Below, piece by piece: positions 47,194 through 61,100 of a stretch of 64,000 bases of DNA. The notes beneath the pieces were generated by a model that searched no databases, had not been told where the DNA came from, and saw only the letters and a program-made list of their open reading frames with translations. Source of the DNA: Lepidurus packardi (taxonomy: Eukaryota > Arthropoda > Branchiopoda > Notostraca > Triopsidae); NCBI GenBank assembly GCA_023053545.1, contig JAKZAN010000004.1, forward strand, positions 4,836,001 through 4,900,000, in the 5' to 3' direction. The position numbers and the translations under genes were made by a program. The number at the start of each line of letters is the position of its first letter. The stretch's first letter is position 1.

Positions 47194-50100
47194 GAGACCA
47201 ACCCAATTACATAGTATGGGACAACGAACCCGTTTGTTTGGAGCAAACAGGGCACGGTAGAACACCGAAGAGAAAGTCCTGCAATTCGAGGGCTTCACGA
47301 GCCGACCATGTCTTATTCAATCAAACCTAATTACATGGTTGATTGCATCCGGAGCTGAGGCATGACTCACGGCAAAGGTAGTCCGGATGCTTTGAGGCTT
47401 TTATTGGAGACACTATGTCATGCTATTCTGTGGAACAAACTTTAAAATCTATCAGATAAGGGCATAAGCAGCAGTTCAGGTTCCCTGTACTTATACTCTT
47501 CGCTCACACGACGTTAGTTGACAGTCCACCTTGCCTTTTCACTTGGAGTCTCACTTCCAAGTCGCATGGGCTGATATGAAACGAAAGTACACAGTATAAT
47601 GCATCCCTTTTCGAGAATCCCGAGCATGAGAATGTAAACAGTGGTAAGTTCTGCGGCCTCCCGGTCCATTTCACACGTCCAAATTTTATTATATCTTTAT
47701 TGCCTTCAATTTGCCCGCACTCAACCAAATCCGGTCCGTACACAATCGTCTCGAATGCATTTAGTTGTAAAGGAACGTGGGACTTTTCCTTATGGGCTCA
47801 TGCACGTACCGTGTATAGAGTTTGGGTCTTGTTTTTACCAAACAATTCGTTTCTATATATGGAGCTCGTCCAATTTGGCTGTGCTTGTCATATAAGTTGT
47901 ATGTCCGCGACGCGCATATTATATGCTTTGTCCAAAGTTTCTTATTTCAGTTCCCAGGGAAAGAACATAAATTTCCCACCATATCTTGTTGTCCAAACTT
48001 GCTCTTAAAAAGTTTGGAAAAGACTTACAGGAACAAGACAGAAAAAGAGAAAATTATGCCATTGAAAAACCTCCAGATTTTTTCCAAGATATTTCATTCT
48101 TTTTCCCCCGTTCCGACAATAGAGTAAACTTCGTGGACGATGACAAAACCGTTTCTTGCTTGCCTTTGCTTATGCAGGTGTGCTTGCTATGTACTGCTTG
48201 CCTATGTACCGAAAACATTAATAGGCCCAGGTGTGCTTGAGGAATTGCACAGGAATTAATTCTCAAGGGAAACAGACACACAATAACACACCTTGCATAA
48301 CTCAGCACAACAGCCTACCGTGCATGCATTAAGCATAACAGCAAAGCTCAGAATTTTAGAGTTCCGGTGCTAATTTTAAGGTCACGACATTAACTTGCTT
48401 GGTTGAATGCCAAAATCTGACACAAACCAAACCACAAACCTATATAGTGATGACGCTCTCTCTCTTTCTCTCTTATAGTGGAAAAGCTTTTTTTAATACA
48501 TATTCTTCGAGACATAAAAAGGAACTCCCTTTCATTTTTTCCATGCGTGACCAAGAAGTTAATAATCCTCACGTTCCTTCGGTAATAACCCGAGTGGTAA
48601 ATCTGCTAGCTAAACCGCAATCACTATCTTCAAGTTTTACAACGCAGTATATGCAGACTGAGCTATAGAACAATAAGTGTATCTGCCCTCAGGAAGTCAG
48701 TACTTTACACTGAAAATAAGCTTAAAAGAATATTAAAGGACACAACCCCCGCAGTCAATCTCAGCGAGTTTTGGGACCCGCAACGCTAATAATATGACCC
48801 CTGGCAAGGAACAAGATGGTTTAACGGGGGTGTAAATTGGTTGCACCTGCATGAATGGGCTCAATCATCTCGCTATTATTTCAAAATTTTCCTTCGTGAG
48901 CTTTGGTAATATAAAATTTCCGTCTTCCAAGGAGCAAACGGGAAAAAAAGTTTAAAGAAAACAGGCTAATATCCCATGAGGAACTTCCTTGTGAATGACC
49001 TCGCCAATTACTCTGTCCAGAAAATCCTGAATAAGACTTGGGAATGGGAAAGCTTGTAATCATTTAAACTCAATTTTCCTGCCAAGACTCTCTGAATAAA
49101 CACGTGGACAACTGAATTGCAACGTGTGTTGGCAACGGAAGACGAACACAGGCTAAGGAAGGGCAGAAAACCGTTAGCAAAAGCTGGCTGCTTAAAACTT
49201 ACAGACAGAAGCAGAAGCAAGCATGAACAATAATTCCGCAGCTGTCCCGCTCACGGACAGGACATGTGTGTGTTTCCCGGCCGCGGCGACGTCTGCTGTT
49301 ATATACCGCATATATCGCACCCCCAGCAGCAGTAGCACATACCACACGTGTGTTTAACCCCTATGCTGTATATATGTGTCTGTGTGTGTGTCCAAGGGAT
49401 GTTATATTATTAGATATAGGCCGCTCTTTTCGTATATATGTATATATGTCGTGTTAGATGCAGTACCATGTCTGCATGTCTGTTTCAATGACTTGCCCTT
49501 GGACTCCGTATGTCCCCCCGCATCGCCAAAAAGCCCATGTGCGATACGGGAGCCGCCTAATACAGAGCCTGTGTGCGAGTGTGTCGTATGGCCATGTGGA
49601 GGTGAGTATTGAAAAGCAATGCAGCTGGCTATATCTGTGTACACCGAGATACGCATATGGCCTCACGGTTCCCCAAAAACCTTACAACGACGACACTCTT
49701 TGAGCAATCCCCTCGATTACTAATTGAATTCATCCCAACGGTCGACAAAAGTCGCGCTATAGCACAATCCAGTATCATTATGTATTGGCCGTATGGTCCA
49801 GCTGCATTACTGTGGCTGGCAGTCTGAAGCAGCAATGCATGGCTAGTCATAAGAAATACAGAAACAACGAATTTTTCGCCTCCCAAGTGCTGGCTATGAT
49901 TGTGGGAGTTCAAATAGGCTTACAAGGCATTTGACAGAAAACGAAGTCTTACACAAAACCTGGGAAGATAACAACGTTTTTTCTAGAAAAGGCTTGTTTC
50001 TAGTTGATGGTATGACAGGCTCTAATAGACAAGACAAAATCAGAAAAGTCTGCCTGACAGGTCTTGTACACGTGCTTAACTTTCAAGGAATCAAACTTCG

Positions 50101-53100
50101 GAGTTTCTAGGCATTGCAGGTGCTGCAACAATTAATACCAGGATATCACAGGATTTGACGTTAGAGTAAGGTTATTATTTTTTAAATTTATTTATTTTCC
50201 CATGAGTTTCTCAGTTAGCATGTGATTTGCTATCTGATGGTTTATAGACATGGCGAATACACATAGTTTCACATCGTCTAAGCTTTCCGGTTGAGTAATA
50301 CGAGACAGATTCTAGCCCGCAAAGTGAGATATGGAGTTTCTCTGATAAAGATTTTTTCCCCTTTTTTTTATGGATCACTGGTGAGAACGCGCAAGAATAA
50401 TGAGGAATGTTGTTCCAATACCAACTATACTGATGATATCTTATGTACGCGACAGAAAGGTAAAAGCGGTTAAGATTTCGTTTGTATTGAGTAGCACTGG
50501 GGGCTTTTAAGACGTGATTGAGATGCAGGAGCACCGATAATACGGCTGAGTTCGCTCCCAAGCATAAAGGCTTTGACCATGTCGATGACAATTTATGCTT
50601 TCCTCTTCGTCTTGGGCTTGGCGGTCATCCCTTTTGCCGCAACAGTGGGCTAAGGCTTACCCATCCAGGGTTATGCTTAACAAAAGGGATATACTCTAAT
50701 AGACAAACCGCAGGTGCAGCTGGAATACCTTTTTTCTTGTTCTTCTTCGTCTTCTTCCCCCTTGAAACCTTCTCTTGCGCCGAAACACCAAAACACATCA
50801 AGCTTAACCTCTACAAGACGTATAGGGTACGCTGACAGCCGAATGTTACTTGAAGAAATTATACACAACCTATACAACATTAACGCTTCGCTGGACTTTT
50901 CTAAAAGCCACAATCCAGGACCCCCAAAAAGCCTCAGCGGATTCCATAACATGGCAAACGGATGTCCAAAGGTGAGAATGCATCAGTCCTAGGTGGAAGT
51001 TTTGTCTGCCTGCCCTTTTACTTTGGTGTTATATGTGTGTGGAGGTTTTCCCCAGCCACACATGAATGAATGTCTGAATGAAAATGTGTGAGGCCAAACG
51101 AGCGCGGGAGCCTCGAGCTAAAACTCACACTGGTAGCTAGCGCACTTATTACCACACGAAGCCGAGCCAAGAAGCCGACTTATTAAAAAGCGATGGATTA
51201 GAGAACCAGCTGGGTTAGAGAAGCTAGGAAATTTCTTCCCCAGTACAAAGCTCAATGCTTATATTTAAATTGACAATAACAACCCACTCAAAGACACAGG
51301 CTATCCCTTCGCACTTTTCGATCCAATTCAAAAGGATCGCCATGTGCAACACTATAGTGAAACACCTGGTTCTTAATAGGAGAGGTCGTCTTGGGAAGGG
51401 TGTTAAAAGAAAAAGAATTCCGAGACTTGTGATAAGTATTAAAAGTTAATAGGGTTGTACTACCTCGTATATTCGATCAGAAAGGCATCTGTCCCCCTCC
51501 CTCCCGCTTTTTGTCAGTCCTGTCTTGAATGGGGAATAATACTGGACCTCAATAGTGGCATGTGCACGATTATATTCCATCACGGGCGAACCAGGGAAGC
51601 ATCCCAAGTATAGCAACAAAGATCCCGGCACTGGCACATTTCCAGTACAGCTGGTACAGTAAAAAAGGAAAAAAAGCGAAGGAATCACCTTCTCTGAAAG
51701 CATAAGATTAAGTGGGGAGTAAATTGTAAATTATACATATAAATTGCAGCAACATTTTAAGACTCTCGTCTTTATCACAGAGAAAATGAAACCGAAATCG
51801 AAAGTTGCAGACGGCATTGGCACCGGTTCCTCTTTGCACGCTATTTTGTGAATAATAATAAGCTGGCGGCCAGTGAAATGGAAAGTAACGCAAGGTGTTT
51901 TCTTGAGTAAACACGACATTGAAACTTCTTAGTCGGCCAAAAAGGAATTGGCAGATGCTTTCGCGAAAAACATCTCCGAAAGCGGAACACTCATCGTGAA
52001 AGCGTTTCGGGACATCTGCAACAGCATATGTACCCTGATACGCACATGGCTAGTGGAACGCGTGATTGCATGGAGCCGGTATTTCGAAACGGAAGAAAAA
52101 GGTGGTACAAAAGGGGAAGCTTTTGCCAAAAACAAGAGCTTTTGAGGTGTATTGATCGCTGTTGCAATGCAGCATGCAGCAGGCCAGGGTGTGTGCTGTC
52201 TTTCTTGCAAGAAGCGATGAGAAGGGGCCCATCAAAGAACCACGTATCTATAACGACAAGGAGTGGTTACAGCAGTGGCTTCCCCAGCTGCATATATACC
52301 ATTGTTGGGCAGCTGCAACACTTCTACAAAGACATGCTGTTACCTTTTAAACTTAGCAAAAGTCCTGTGCTGATAGCTGCTTTTCTCAGGACCCAACCAC
52401 CATCCGCGCTAAAACCCAAAACTGTTGGGGAGGGTGATGATCATCACCTGGGCTTTTTTGGCCTTTCTAAATATATACTCTAACCAGGTGACAATATGCC
52501 AAAACATAGGTAAGCTACATCCTGACCTCCCTGTTCCCTCTCCCCAAAAAAAAGAACCCTCTAAAGGTCCTAAACACGAGAACTTACAATCGCAATGAAC
52601 GGGTAATAAACGTCTTGTTCGAAGTCAAATCGGAGAGTTTCCATGACCGTAAGGCTACAAAGAATTTGCTAGGTCTTTCAGACAGGCGAAAAAGATGCCA
52701 ATCAGATGGCAAAGAGATGGGCAAACATACAGAGCACAGAGGTGCAAAGCAACATAATAAAGGATCAAACGAGCGAAAAACACCTGGGTCTTATAAAGGT
52801 CTGATCGGCATTTTTCTGCATAAGTTGTCTAAGGTAAGATACCGCAATGGTTTTGCTACCCAGACTTTTCTCCAATAGACCATCATCCATCCATCATTGG
52901 GGTTGGAAAAGGTCCTGGCAGGTGGGAAATCTATGCTGGAGCATTTGGCAACATGGGACTAAGACCGGGACCGTCCATTACAGTGCGCGTTTGTCGCATT
53001 CTTGGGTTCAAGTATCCGCAAAATCGCGGATCCTATGACCAAATAAGCCTACTCCATTCTGGAATGGTTCTGTTCCGTCTTGACAAAGACCAGGATATTG

Positions 53101-54798
53101 CAAAAGATCGGAAGGAAAAAGAAACCTTGTGCGCTACGTTGGATTTCTTCGAAATCTTTCACCTTCTAACAGTGTCTATTGCGGCTTAATTCTATTGTAG
53201 GCTTTTCCTTCCAATTGTTTGCTTTTACGCTTTTACGCCACTTTACGGATACTTATCTACGTGACTCCCAAGGAGTTGCGCTATAGCAGAACGTCTCAAG
53301 TAGTAGAAGATATGAAAATATTCTTGACAAATTGTTAAAAAGACTCTGAAATTTATGTTATTTATACTCGCACAAAATAAACGCGTTTGAGAATGGAGTT
53401 TAGGGAATTTGTTTGTGTATTCTTATATACTTTCGTGCCAGTGCCATTGAAAAGTCTCTGTTCGTACTCAGTACAAGTTGTGAGACCATGACGCATTCAC
53501 TCCCAACTCTATACCGCTAGTCAAGAAATAAGAAGCTAATAAAAGGTGCCTTTTTGTACAAATAGCGATTGAACTCCTTCGGGAATTGCAACAAACGCTC
53601 ACAAACTAACGCCAGGGTTATCACAGACAAACGTAAAAACGCAAACATCCAGTACTCAACATGATTTTTGGATTGAAAAAGAGATGGGGAGAAGCTGATG
53701 TAGACTCTAGGAATTATACAGAGGGATAAGCTTTTTTTAAAACCACGATCAAAAACATCGGTAATCAAACGGGAGGAGAGGGTTTAAAGGAGATCTTGTG
53801 TGAGAGAAAGAAAAACTACAAAACGTTTAGAAGAATAAAAGAACAAAAATAAGGGGGTGGGGGGACTAGACACGGAATCAACCCGCGCTTAATGGAATTT
53901 TTCGTCTGCCTACGTGAACTATCCGCTTTCAGTGTCCTAGAATGGGGATATCTATCATCTTGTTTTCCATTGGTTTTGAATTGTGGTTAGTGGGAACCAG
54001 ACGGCTGTTTAGCAACTGTACGCTCGACGTAACTGCAGAGATGTAGTACAGAACAATATGACTGTATGGTTCATCAATGTGCTGGCAGCTTTCTAATAAT
54101 CCGTCAGGTGTTGACCATATGCATTGTAAATACACATGCACATGTGGTGTCTAAGTGGTCTTTTTTGCATTCATTGCTGTTGTAATAAGACAAGGGAACA
54201 GAAGTGTGGGAGGTAGGGGAAGGTGGGAGCAGGGTAGAACAGGGTCGGTTTTCCATAGTGATGCCAGTGCAGTATTATATGCAATCTGGTCGTCGTCCTA
54301 ACATGAGCGGGAGACCAGCAAAAGGAAGTTTCAATAATGAAACAGATCTGGGACCGCGTGAAAATTGTCCATTCCCAATCGTCGATGGCTATGTAGGGGC
54401 CCATTCGTGTGCCTGCTGCTACATAGGAACAGAACTTTGGAGAACACATGTGGATGACACCTGGACACATTTTACAGGTGTTGGGCATTTTCAAATGCCA
54501 CGACGAAGCTTCGCATTTCGTTTTAGAGACGTATGTCCCAGACGCTCTTTACGGGCTTCCCGAAATGCTCGTTTGTTATATACAGCATTCGTGAGCAAAG
54601 CGGCCAATCCTTCAGAATGCGACCTTCCACCTCCATCCCCCCAAAACAAATCCGCGACTTTTGAAAAATTAAGAACAAACGTTACGACGGAGAATTTTAA
54701 ACAAGCGGGCAAGAAAGGGGATGACTTTGGATGTTTTTAGTTTTGTTTTCGTGGGCGGGGTTCTATATAATTATGTATATACGGGCCATATGAAATGT

Positions 54799-55314
54799 TT
54801 ACGCTTTGGATTCCGACCGTGGCATGGGACTGCTCGAGACTGCGGTCAAGTTTTGGGTAGGGGGCAAAACTCCCAAAGGTGTACGGGTATGGGTATGGGG
54901 ATTAGAAGAACTGGAATTGGAAATAGACGTCTCGGAATGACTTTGTAGACAGACAGCAGTGGCAGCAGCAGCAGCGGCGAGTTGCTGTTGCAGTTGTCGT
55001 CCTTCGTTGTCGAGGTCTTCCGAATCGGCGGATTCCATCATGGGCAAGTGAACAGCTGAAGATGCTCCTCGCATGGCTGGATGACTTTCCAGGGCCCACT
55101 GCAAGTCGCAAATGTAGTCGATAACGTGTTGGATAACTTCCAACTTGGATACCTTCTTATTCTTGGGCACGTGAGGCACGAGTTCCTTTAACTTGGACAA
55201 GTACAGTTGCATCTCCGCGTATTCGGGGCCATGACTTTTGCGAATCTTGCCTGTAGTGCCGTTACTGGCCACATGACCGGCTGCCGGGGATGCGTTGCAA
55301 TTAGCTTTCACCAT
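54799..55314 (-). CDS. emc: Extramacrochaetae / Id-type HLH protein
   Basis: Inhibitory HLH protein that dimerises with proneural and daughterless-type bHLH factors in the nucleus and blocks their DNA binding. 171 residues, single open exon as seen. HLH: helix 1 about residues 31-46 ([17 protein letters not shown]), loop HVPKNKK, helix 2 about 55-75 ([20 protein letters not shown]), close to Emc/Id proteins. There is no basic region before helix 1, the defining Id feature. C-terminal: ESHPAM, an acidic [11 protein letters not shown] stretch, QQQ and six-Ala runs, Ser and His-Thr runs, and [13 protein letters not shown], which resembles the RTPLTTLN segment of vertebrate Id2. ATG 55312-55314 has AAA before it and follows a short leader from a TATA box. 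Introns in the C-terminal part cannot be excluded without cDNA. Confidence 0.93.
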   Translation of the reverse strand: MVKANCNASPAAGHVASNGTTGKIRKSHGPEYAEMQLYLSKLKELVPHVPKNKKVSKLEVIQHVIDYICDLQWALESHPAMRGASSAVHLPMMESADSEDLDNEGRQLQQQLAAAAAATAVCLQSHSETSISNSSSSNPHTHTRTPLGVLPPTQNLTAVSSSPMPRSESKA

Positions 55315-55456
55315 TTTCTTTTCAATTCGGAAGATATATAACTTGGGGAAACTTGGTGTGTTTCAAACAAATTTGTTGGTCGCGAGTTACTTTGTCACTT
55401 GCGTTCGCCACGAAAGCTAGATCCTTTCTGCTACGCTTTCCAGCTTGGCTGGATAA

Positions 55457-55463
55457 TTTTATA
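55457..55463 (-). promoter_or_regulatory. emc: TATA box of emc
   Basis: TATAAAA on the minus strand, about 140 bp before the emc ATG. This predicts a start near 55430 and a 5' UTR of roughly 115-120 nt. No clear initiator at that position. Confidence 0.6.
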
Positions 55464-57898
55464 GATAGCTAACGCAGGGGCAAAGACAAGGAGTAGCCGC
55501 CTCCTTTTCCTAACGACGGGATCCTACTCGGTCCAATAAGAACACTGCTACTCTGCAGCGGTGCAGTACGCCGAAAGAACATACACTTTCCCATAGCTTA
55601 TTCCGCTGCGAAGCAGCACATCAACGACATCTATGAGTGCCTTTCTCGTCTGCCTTAACGTAATTTGGAGTCTCTCCCTCCTCTCTCCGAAAATTTCACA
55701 ATTTTTGGGAGCTTGACTGCGAATGCTAAACAAATAAAAAAAATCTGAATGTAGATGAGCAGAATGATCTCATCCCTTGACCATCGGGGAGGTTAGCTAC
55801 CGGATATCATATACACAACCTACTTGCCTGGGCCCCCCAACAGCCCAGACAGGCAGCCACGAGAAAACTCATCACGTATGCAAATCACGACTCCTTATAT
55901 ATTGCGAAGGTTCGACTGAAAAGGTGCTTATCAGAATCACGGCATCAACACGTCCAAGAACATCCCAAGACAGCTACCGTTTTCTTTAGCAAACCCGTGA
56001 GGCGACCACGACTCTTTTCAAGGAACTTTGCCTGTTTTGCGTCTTGTGCATGTATTATTAATCCCTTGCTGCCTAAAACAGTTCATTATTCATCGGTAAT
56101 AGTTTTTATTTTCCTTTTTTTGCATATGCTTAACGCACCAGCTTTCGTGAGGTGACGTCGCCATAGCTCATGCCGTTATACTTGTCAAAATCTAAGCAAA
56201 ACAACAGACAAGTAAGGTTAAAATGGTCGCGAAAAACTGATAACAAATTGAGAATACATACCAAACGAGCAAAAACAATTCAAAATAAATTAAGAAACAA
56301 GAAAAAGAGAAAAAAAAGACGAACAAAGCACGACAGATAGACCCACATTTGGAGAGACAGTTTCAGTATAAGGGGCCCTATTTTGTACTACCTTTCCGTT
56401 GCTGAGAACTTGAGAAAATTTCTTAGAGCAGCAAGAGAAGAGCTAAAGGCCAGAGAGACTTCTTTGTTGTCAACTTTACGGCCAATTTTGAGTAGTCCAA
56501 CGATAAGCATTCGCCTAACCTAGCCCTTTTGAAGGAAACATAAAAAAAAATTTAGCTTGTCTATAGCTATCACAGGTATATATCATACCATTTAAGCATG
56601 CGCCAGCATTACCGGCGAAAAATATTCAAGGATATAAGCCTCGAAAAAGGATTCAAAAAAGGGTTATGAGGACCCATTGCTCCCCCCTTATTACACTTAA
56701 TCATTTACAAAAAATGCGGTTGTAGATTAAAGTGTGTAGCTAGAAGAGAAATTGGTCTGCCACCTCTCCGGGTCTTCCCAAGTTGAATTCTTTAGTCCCG
56801 CATACAAATAGATGTCTTAATTTACGATTGCAGCACGAGAGAGGAAAGGAGGCTAAGAGGAGTACCACCACCACCACGGCTCAGCGCTTTTTTATGATAT
56901 TCTTTTTTAAGAGTGCGAGTGAGTGGGCTCCGTAATTATGAGTTTGTAGAGGTCAAAAAAGAGTAAAGGAAAAAAAGGGGGAGCGTGCGTGGAAAAGTAA
57001 TGGCTTTATCTTCAATTTTAAACAAAAATTGACGTTTCATTTCAAGGTTTATTTTTTCCCTTTTTTAGACTAACTCTCACACTGAACAATGGCAAAAAAT
57101 AATGATCCTGAAAGTTAATCCTTCGACAAGTCCTTCGATCGCCACGGTTCCAGGTTTTGATATATTGCAAGAATTTTGGGCAAGCGATGCAAAGAAAATC
57201 GCGATTCATTTTTAGTTGATGACTTCGTTACAGTTACTAAAGACTATGCGGAATTGGCATTATGCTGTGCCCTAATTTGGTGATTTCATGACTTTGGCGC
57301 CGACCGCAGCAACCATCAGGATGAGTAGTAAAGACCTCTCTCCTCCGGACGGTTCTGCGCTGTGTAGTTAGAGGGTGGAGTTCTAATACAACAATAAACC
57401 GTAAAAAAAGATTCTCTTTTGTCTCGCACATCCCCTAGTCAGGATGTGTTCCGCGTGTCAAAAGCTGTTTTCACGTCCAAACAATTACGGATTTGTGGGG
57501 CTCGGATTGCGAGAGGTGTCTTCCCCACCCTTCCGTTTCATAACCAGCCGAAAATTCCTTTCCATTTGTGTCTGTAGCCGCTTTTTCCCCCCTTCAAAAG
57601 CCAACACGTTGTCGTTTTTCGCACGCAAGATAGTAGGTAGGACTATAATGAGCGTACTGTTTAACGATGGCAGTTGTGTCCAAGTCAAAGTTTACATGAG
57701 AAGATACCCGTCCAATCAGAGTACGATTTCGCTTCATAGTCCGTTACTATTTCATTGTTGGCAACAATGAAATGTTTTTACTTTTTCTGGACTTACTGGT
57801 GAAAGTCGCACTCAAATTGTTAGGATGTCTTCCCATGTAAACGTTGACTTGGACACCACTGCAAAGCACACTGGCGTGGTAAGCTTACTTGCAAGCGC
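55464..57898. other. Upstream region of emc, no supported gene
   Basis: Short open frames only. AT-rich, with purine-rich runs near 56270-56340 and 56880-56990. Candidate cis-regulatory sequence for emc by position only. Confidence 0.4.
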
Positions 57899-58126
57899 CA
57901 ACACGTTCTCTGGATTTAATGACAGACGTATGAACTCAATCCCGCTGTCGAAAATGAGACTAACATGTTATCATTTTCGAACACTAACCTAACCTAATGC
58001 ATTTCCAATCCAACTACCAATTTTCAACTAGAATGACACCCGTTTGTCAATTTGTTCCGGAGATCGTTTTGCAACAGTAGGGTCATGTTTATATCCGCGT
58101 TCTGAAACCGTAGAACCTGTTGGCAA
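57899..58126. mobile_element. Dispersed repeat copy 2 (MITE-like)
   Basis: Collinear with the copy at 27623-27935: CAACACGTTCTC.GGATTTA, CTAACCTAACCTAATGCATT, ATTTTCAACTAGAATGACACC, CGTTTTGCAACA and GTTCTGAAACC. Shorter than copy 1 in the central part. Both copies lack coding capacity. Confidence 0.65.
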
Positions 58127-61100
58127 GCAGAGAGAGAAATGCAACCGCTATTATAAAAAAAGACAAGCTAAAGAGGTCGAAATACGGTAAAGGCCGGCAA
58201 AAGCATTCCTATACCTCTGAATTGTGCCCAAGGTATATCGGATCTCGATTTCCGTCCGTCGCAATGGGAACGTAATTTCAGAAGTCCCACGGCGGCCAAG
58301 TTGAATTGATTGTTACCAACATCCTGCAGATATAGAAAAGGGCAAACCAAGTGTAATGGATTTCCGGCCAACTTGTTGCACTTTTAAGGTCATGAGAAAT
58401 AAAATCAATCAGTTCCCGAACTCTTCCAACCAAAACTTTTGCATCCTCTAGTCATAACAAAGAAAAGCTTTCAATAACTGTGCTTTTTTCGGGTGGAGTT
58501 TCCTCTTTGGGGAAAGGAGAGCAAACGAAAACAAACCACTCCCTACAACCCCCCGTCTCTCTTTCTCTCTCTATGTCTCTTCCGTCTTTTCTCTTTTCTC
58601 ACTTAATATCTTTCTCGTTTCTATTCAATTAAGAATCAATGTCAGTTAACAATCGACGCGCCACGCTCATTTGTTAAAGTTACCAATCACGCCAGAGCCA
58701 GAACGTATCATATGAATGGCTCGGCGCCAAAAAAGAAAACGGCAAAAAAAAAAAGAAATGGACCAAGTGCGGGTGGTAAAAATAAAGCTGCTGGAGGAGC
58801 ATTGTTGCATTGTTGAAGGCGGCAGTCCCGACTTCTAGGTCGGACTCCTGCTGGGGTCTTGGCGCCACTCGGAACTTTTTTTTCCCCAAAGACGGGAAGG
58901 ATTTTTATATTCATGGAGGCTATGGGAGTCTTCCCAAAGTCGGTCAAAATGGCAAGCAAAATGGTCCCCGTCTACGATACCTTCTATTCATATCATTATC
59001 CAGATCGCAGATAGTACAGGTGTGGACAAGGGGGGCGACTTGGAGGGTGGAGAAAAGTATGCAGACACATATATATCGCGTATGCCTTTTACGGGAAACG
59101 TCTCCCCCAACCCCCTTTCTCTTGAATTGTCTAGTTGAAAACCCACAATACGCACAGCCTTTCTTGTAGTAAAGTTAGTATTTGAAAAGTCAAAGACTTT
59201 TTAACTCCCCTTAAAAGAGACACATCACCCCCTTCATTGTACGCTATAGAGATCAATGAATTGCCCTTGCCTACCTTGCCAAAGTACCAAATCCGCCCCC
59301 CTTTTGCCTTCTTTTCAAGAACTCCGCCTGCGGAGCTGCTTGTCACCGGATCATGGGTCAAGTTATATACATATATACCGTACAAGGGAAGAGTCCACGA
59401 GGACTAATAATACGGGTACAATTTCTAACAGCTTCCTTTTCCCCCTTGTTTTAAGTGTTTTTCGTCTGAAATTTCCAAACTGTTTCCGAATCCTTTATGA
59501 TAAAATCGCATATGGTCAGCTAACAAGTTTTCGCAAGCACAAAACTTGGGCTTGGCCGTCTTCGCGGAATTGATTTGCGACCATATGACCTCACTTCTAA
59601 AGGGCTGCAGCGCGACACTTTTACATCTCCAATTCAATGCTCTAACTCGCTAAGCATGTCGAACAAGCGAGAGACTTAAACTCAGGGCTAGGGCTGTTTC
59701 TAATGAGGTCTTAATTTGTTGCAGTGGGGCTGAAAAGTGAGACGGATTGTGGCCCACACATGGTTCGCACTCGTTTTCGGCAACCCAAGACGAAAAACCC
59801 CCGTACCGTACAGAAAAAAAGACTAGAACTAGTGTAGAGAGAGAGAGCGAAGAGTCATATACTGCTGGACTCTGCCGAATTGTCCCATATGGAGAACAGG
59901 CTGTGCCACCGACGCTTTTTACACATGCATGCCTCACACTCCCTCCCGACTTTGATCTCCTAACCCCCTTCACTCCTCTAGCTAATTGACCTCACACACC
60001 CTTGCTCAACCAACAAAGGAGCCCCCTTCTCTTTTTCTTCTGAAGCAACTCGTCCCATCTTGTCCCCGCAGAATCATTGGACACAGCGTTTCCAATAACG
60101 CGTTGCTCGAGCCCGAAGAAAACACGGCCACTTTCGCCCCACATGGCTTTTTAAGCGGACATCTAGTCAACATAAGTTAAAACATCTGTTTTTAGAACGC
60201 TTAATCTCCTTAGCCCAAAAAGCATATTGCCCCCTTAGCTAAAGTGCTAAAGCTTTTTGTTGGGCGCACAGGTGATGGCTCCTGAGTCTATTATACACAT
60301 CTTGCATTCTCTGCTCTCTCTCTCTCCCCCTAAACATATAAAGGGGAGAAGAGATATATAGTTAAACAATCGATGAGTTGCCAGCATCTGCCCAACACCA
60401 TCCCCAACCTTGTTTTGAGTCTTTCATTATGGTTTAACCCTCATGTTTAGGAGTTTGGTTTTGGCATATAAAACCGGGGCTGTTTATATACCACCCTCGT
60501 TCCCGTCATGCACCACCAACACATGGCCGCCAAGCGAAGGACGCTGTGAACGGCGTCAACTCGATGTTCCCACGTGGACATCACCGACTGTATGAGCCCA
60601 GCAGCAAAAGCTGCAGCAAAACCCCTGTTTTACCCCATCCTACTTTGCATACTGGCCGCACCACGTGTCCCAAGCCACTTTTTGCCTCCTGTCTTCGTTA
60701 AAGGGACCGTCTCCGCGCACCAAATGAAGTAAAACTTTCCTAAGACTTGAGAAATCGCGACTATAACGGAAGAACAACAGTGCAAAAAAGTGTCCATTAA
60801 AAACTACTTCTGTTGCAAAACCGGCTGCAATGACCGGAATAACTTTTTAATCAGTACTTGTTACCCGTTTGAAGTGTTGTTTGTCCCTATTTAGACGTTT
60901 CGCAAGGCTATCTGATTTGCGTACCAAACCAGTAGTTTAAATTAGCCCTACGAGTTATATAAACTAATACATAAAAGAACAAGAGATCTGGCTAAGTGAT
61001 AAGGAAGCAGTGTAGGTCACATTACATGCACGAGTGCTTCTACAGTCTTACATTTTTAAACACTCATGCTTTCCTAACTAGTAAGTGCGGAATAAAGAAA

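Larger units (their letters stand above)
38611..54798. other. Large gene-poor interval downstream of emc
   Basis: About 16 kb without an ORF I can support. The longest open frames (132-178 codons) lack recognisable domains or splice context. Content includes clustered CACGTG sites (39161-40192), microsatellites (CA at 41462-41478, TA at 41750-41766, GA at 47174-47193, CT near 48450-48475) and many TATA-like words. The emc 3' UTR must occupy the last part; no AATAAA was found on the minus strand within several hundred bp of the stop. Confidence 0.5.

Noticed and set aside
52028-52483. 151-codon plus-strand frame
   Set aside because: Overlaps open frames on the opposite strand, with low-information composition and no recognisable motif.
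54204-54740. 178-codon open frame on the plus strand next to emc
   Set aside because: No domain, no splice or promoter context, and it overlaps the expected emc 3' UTR. One frame of this length by chance in 64 kb is not surprising.
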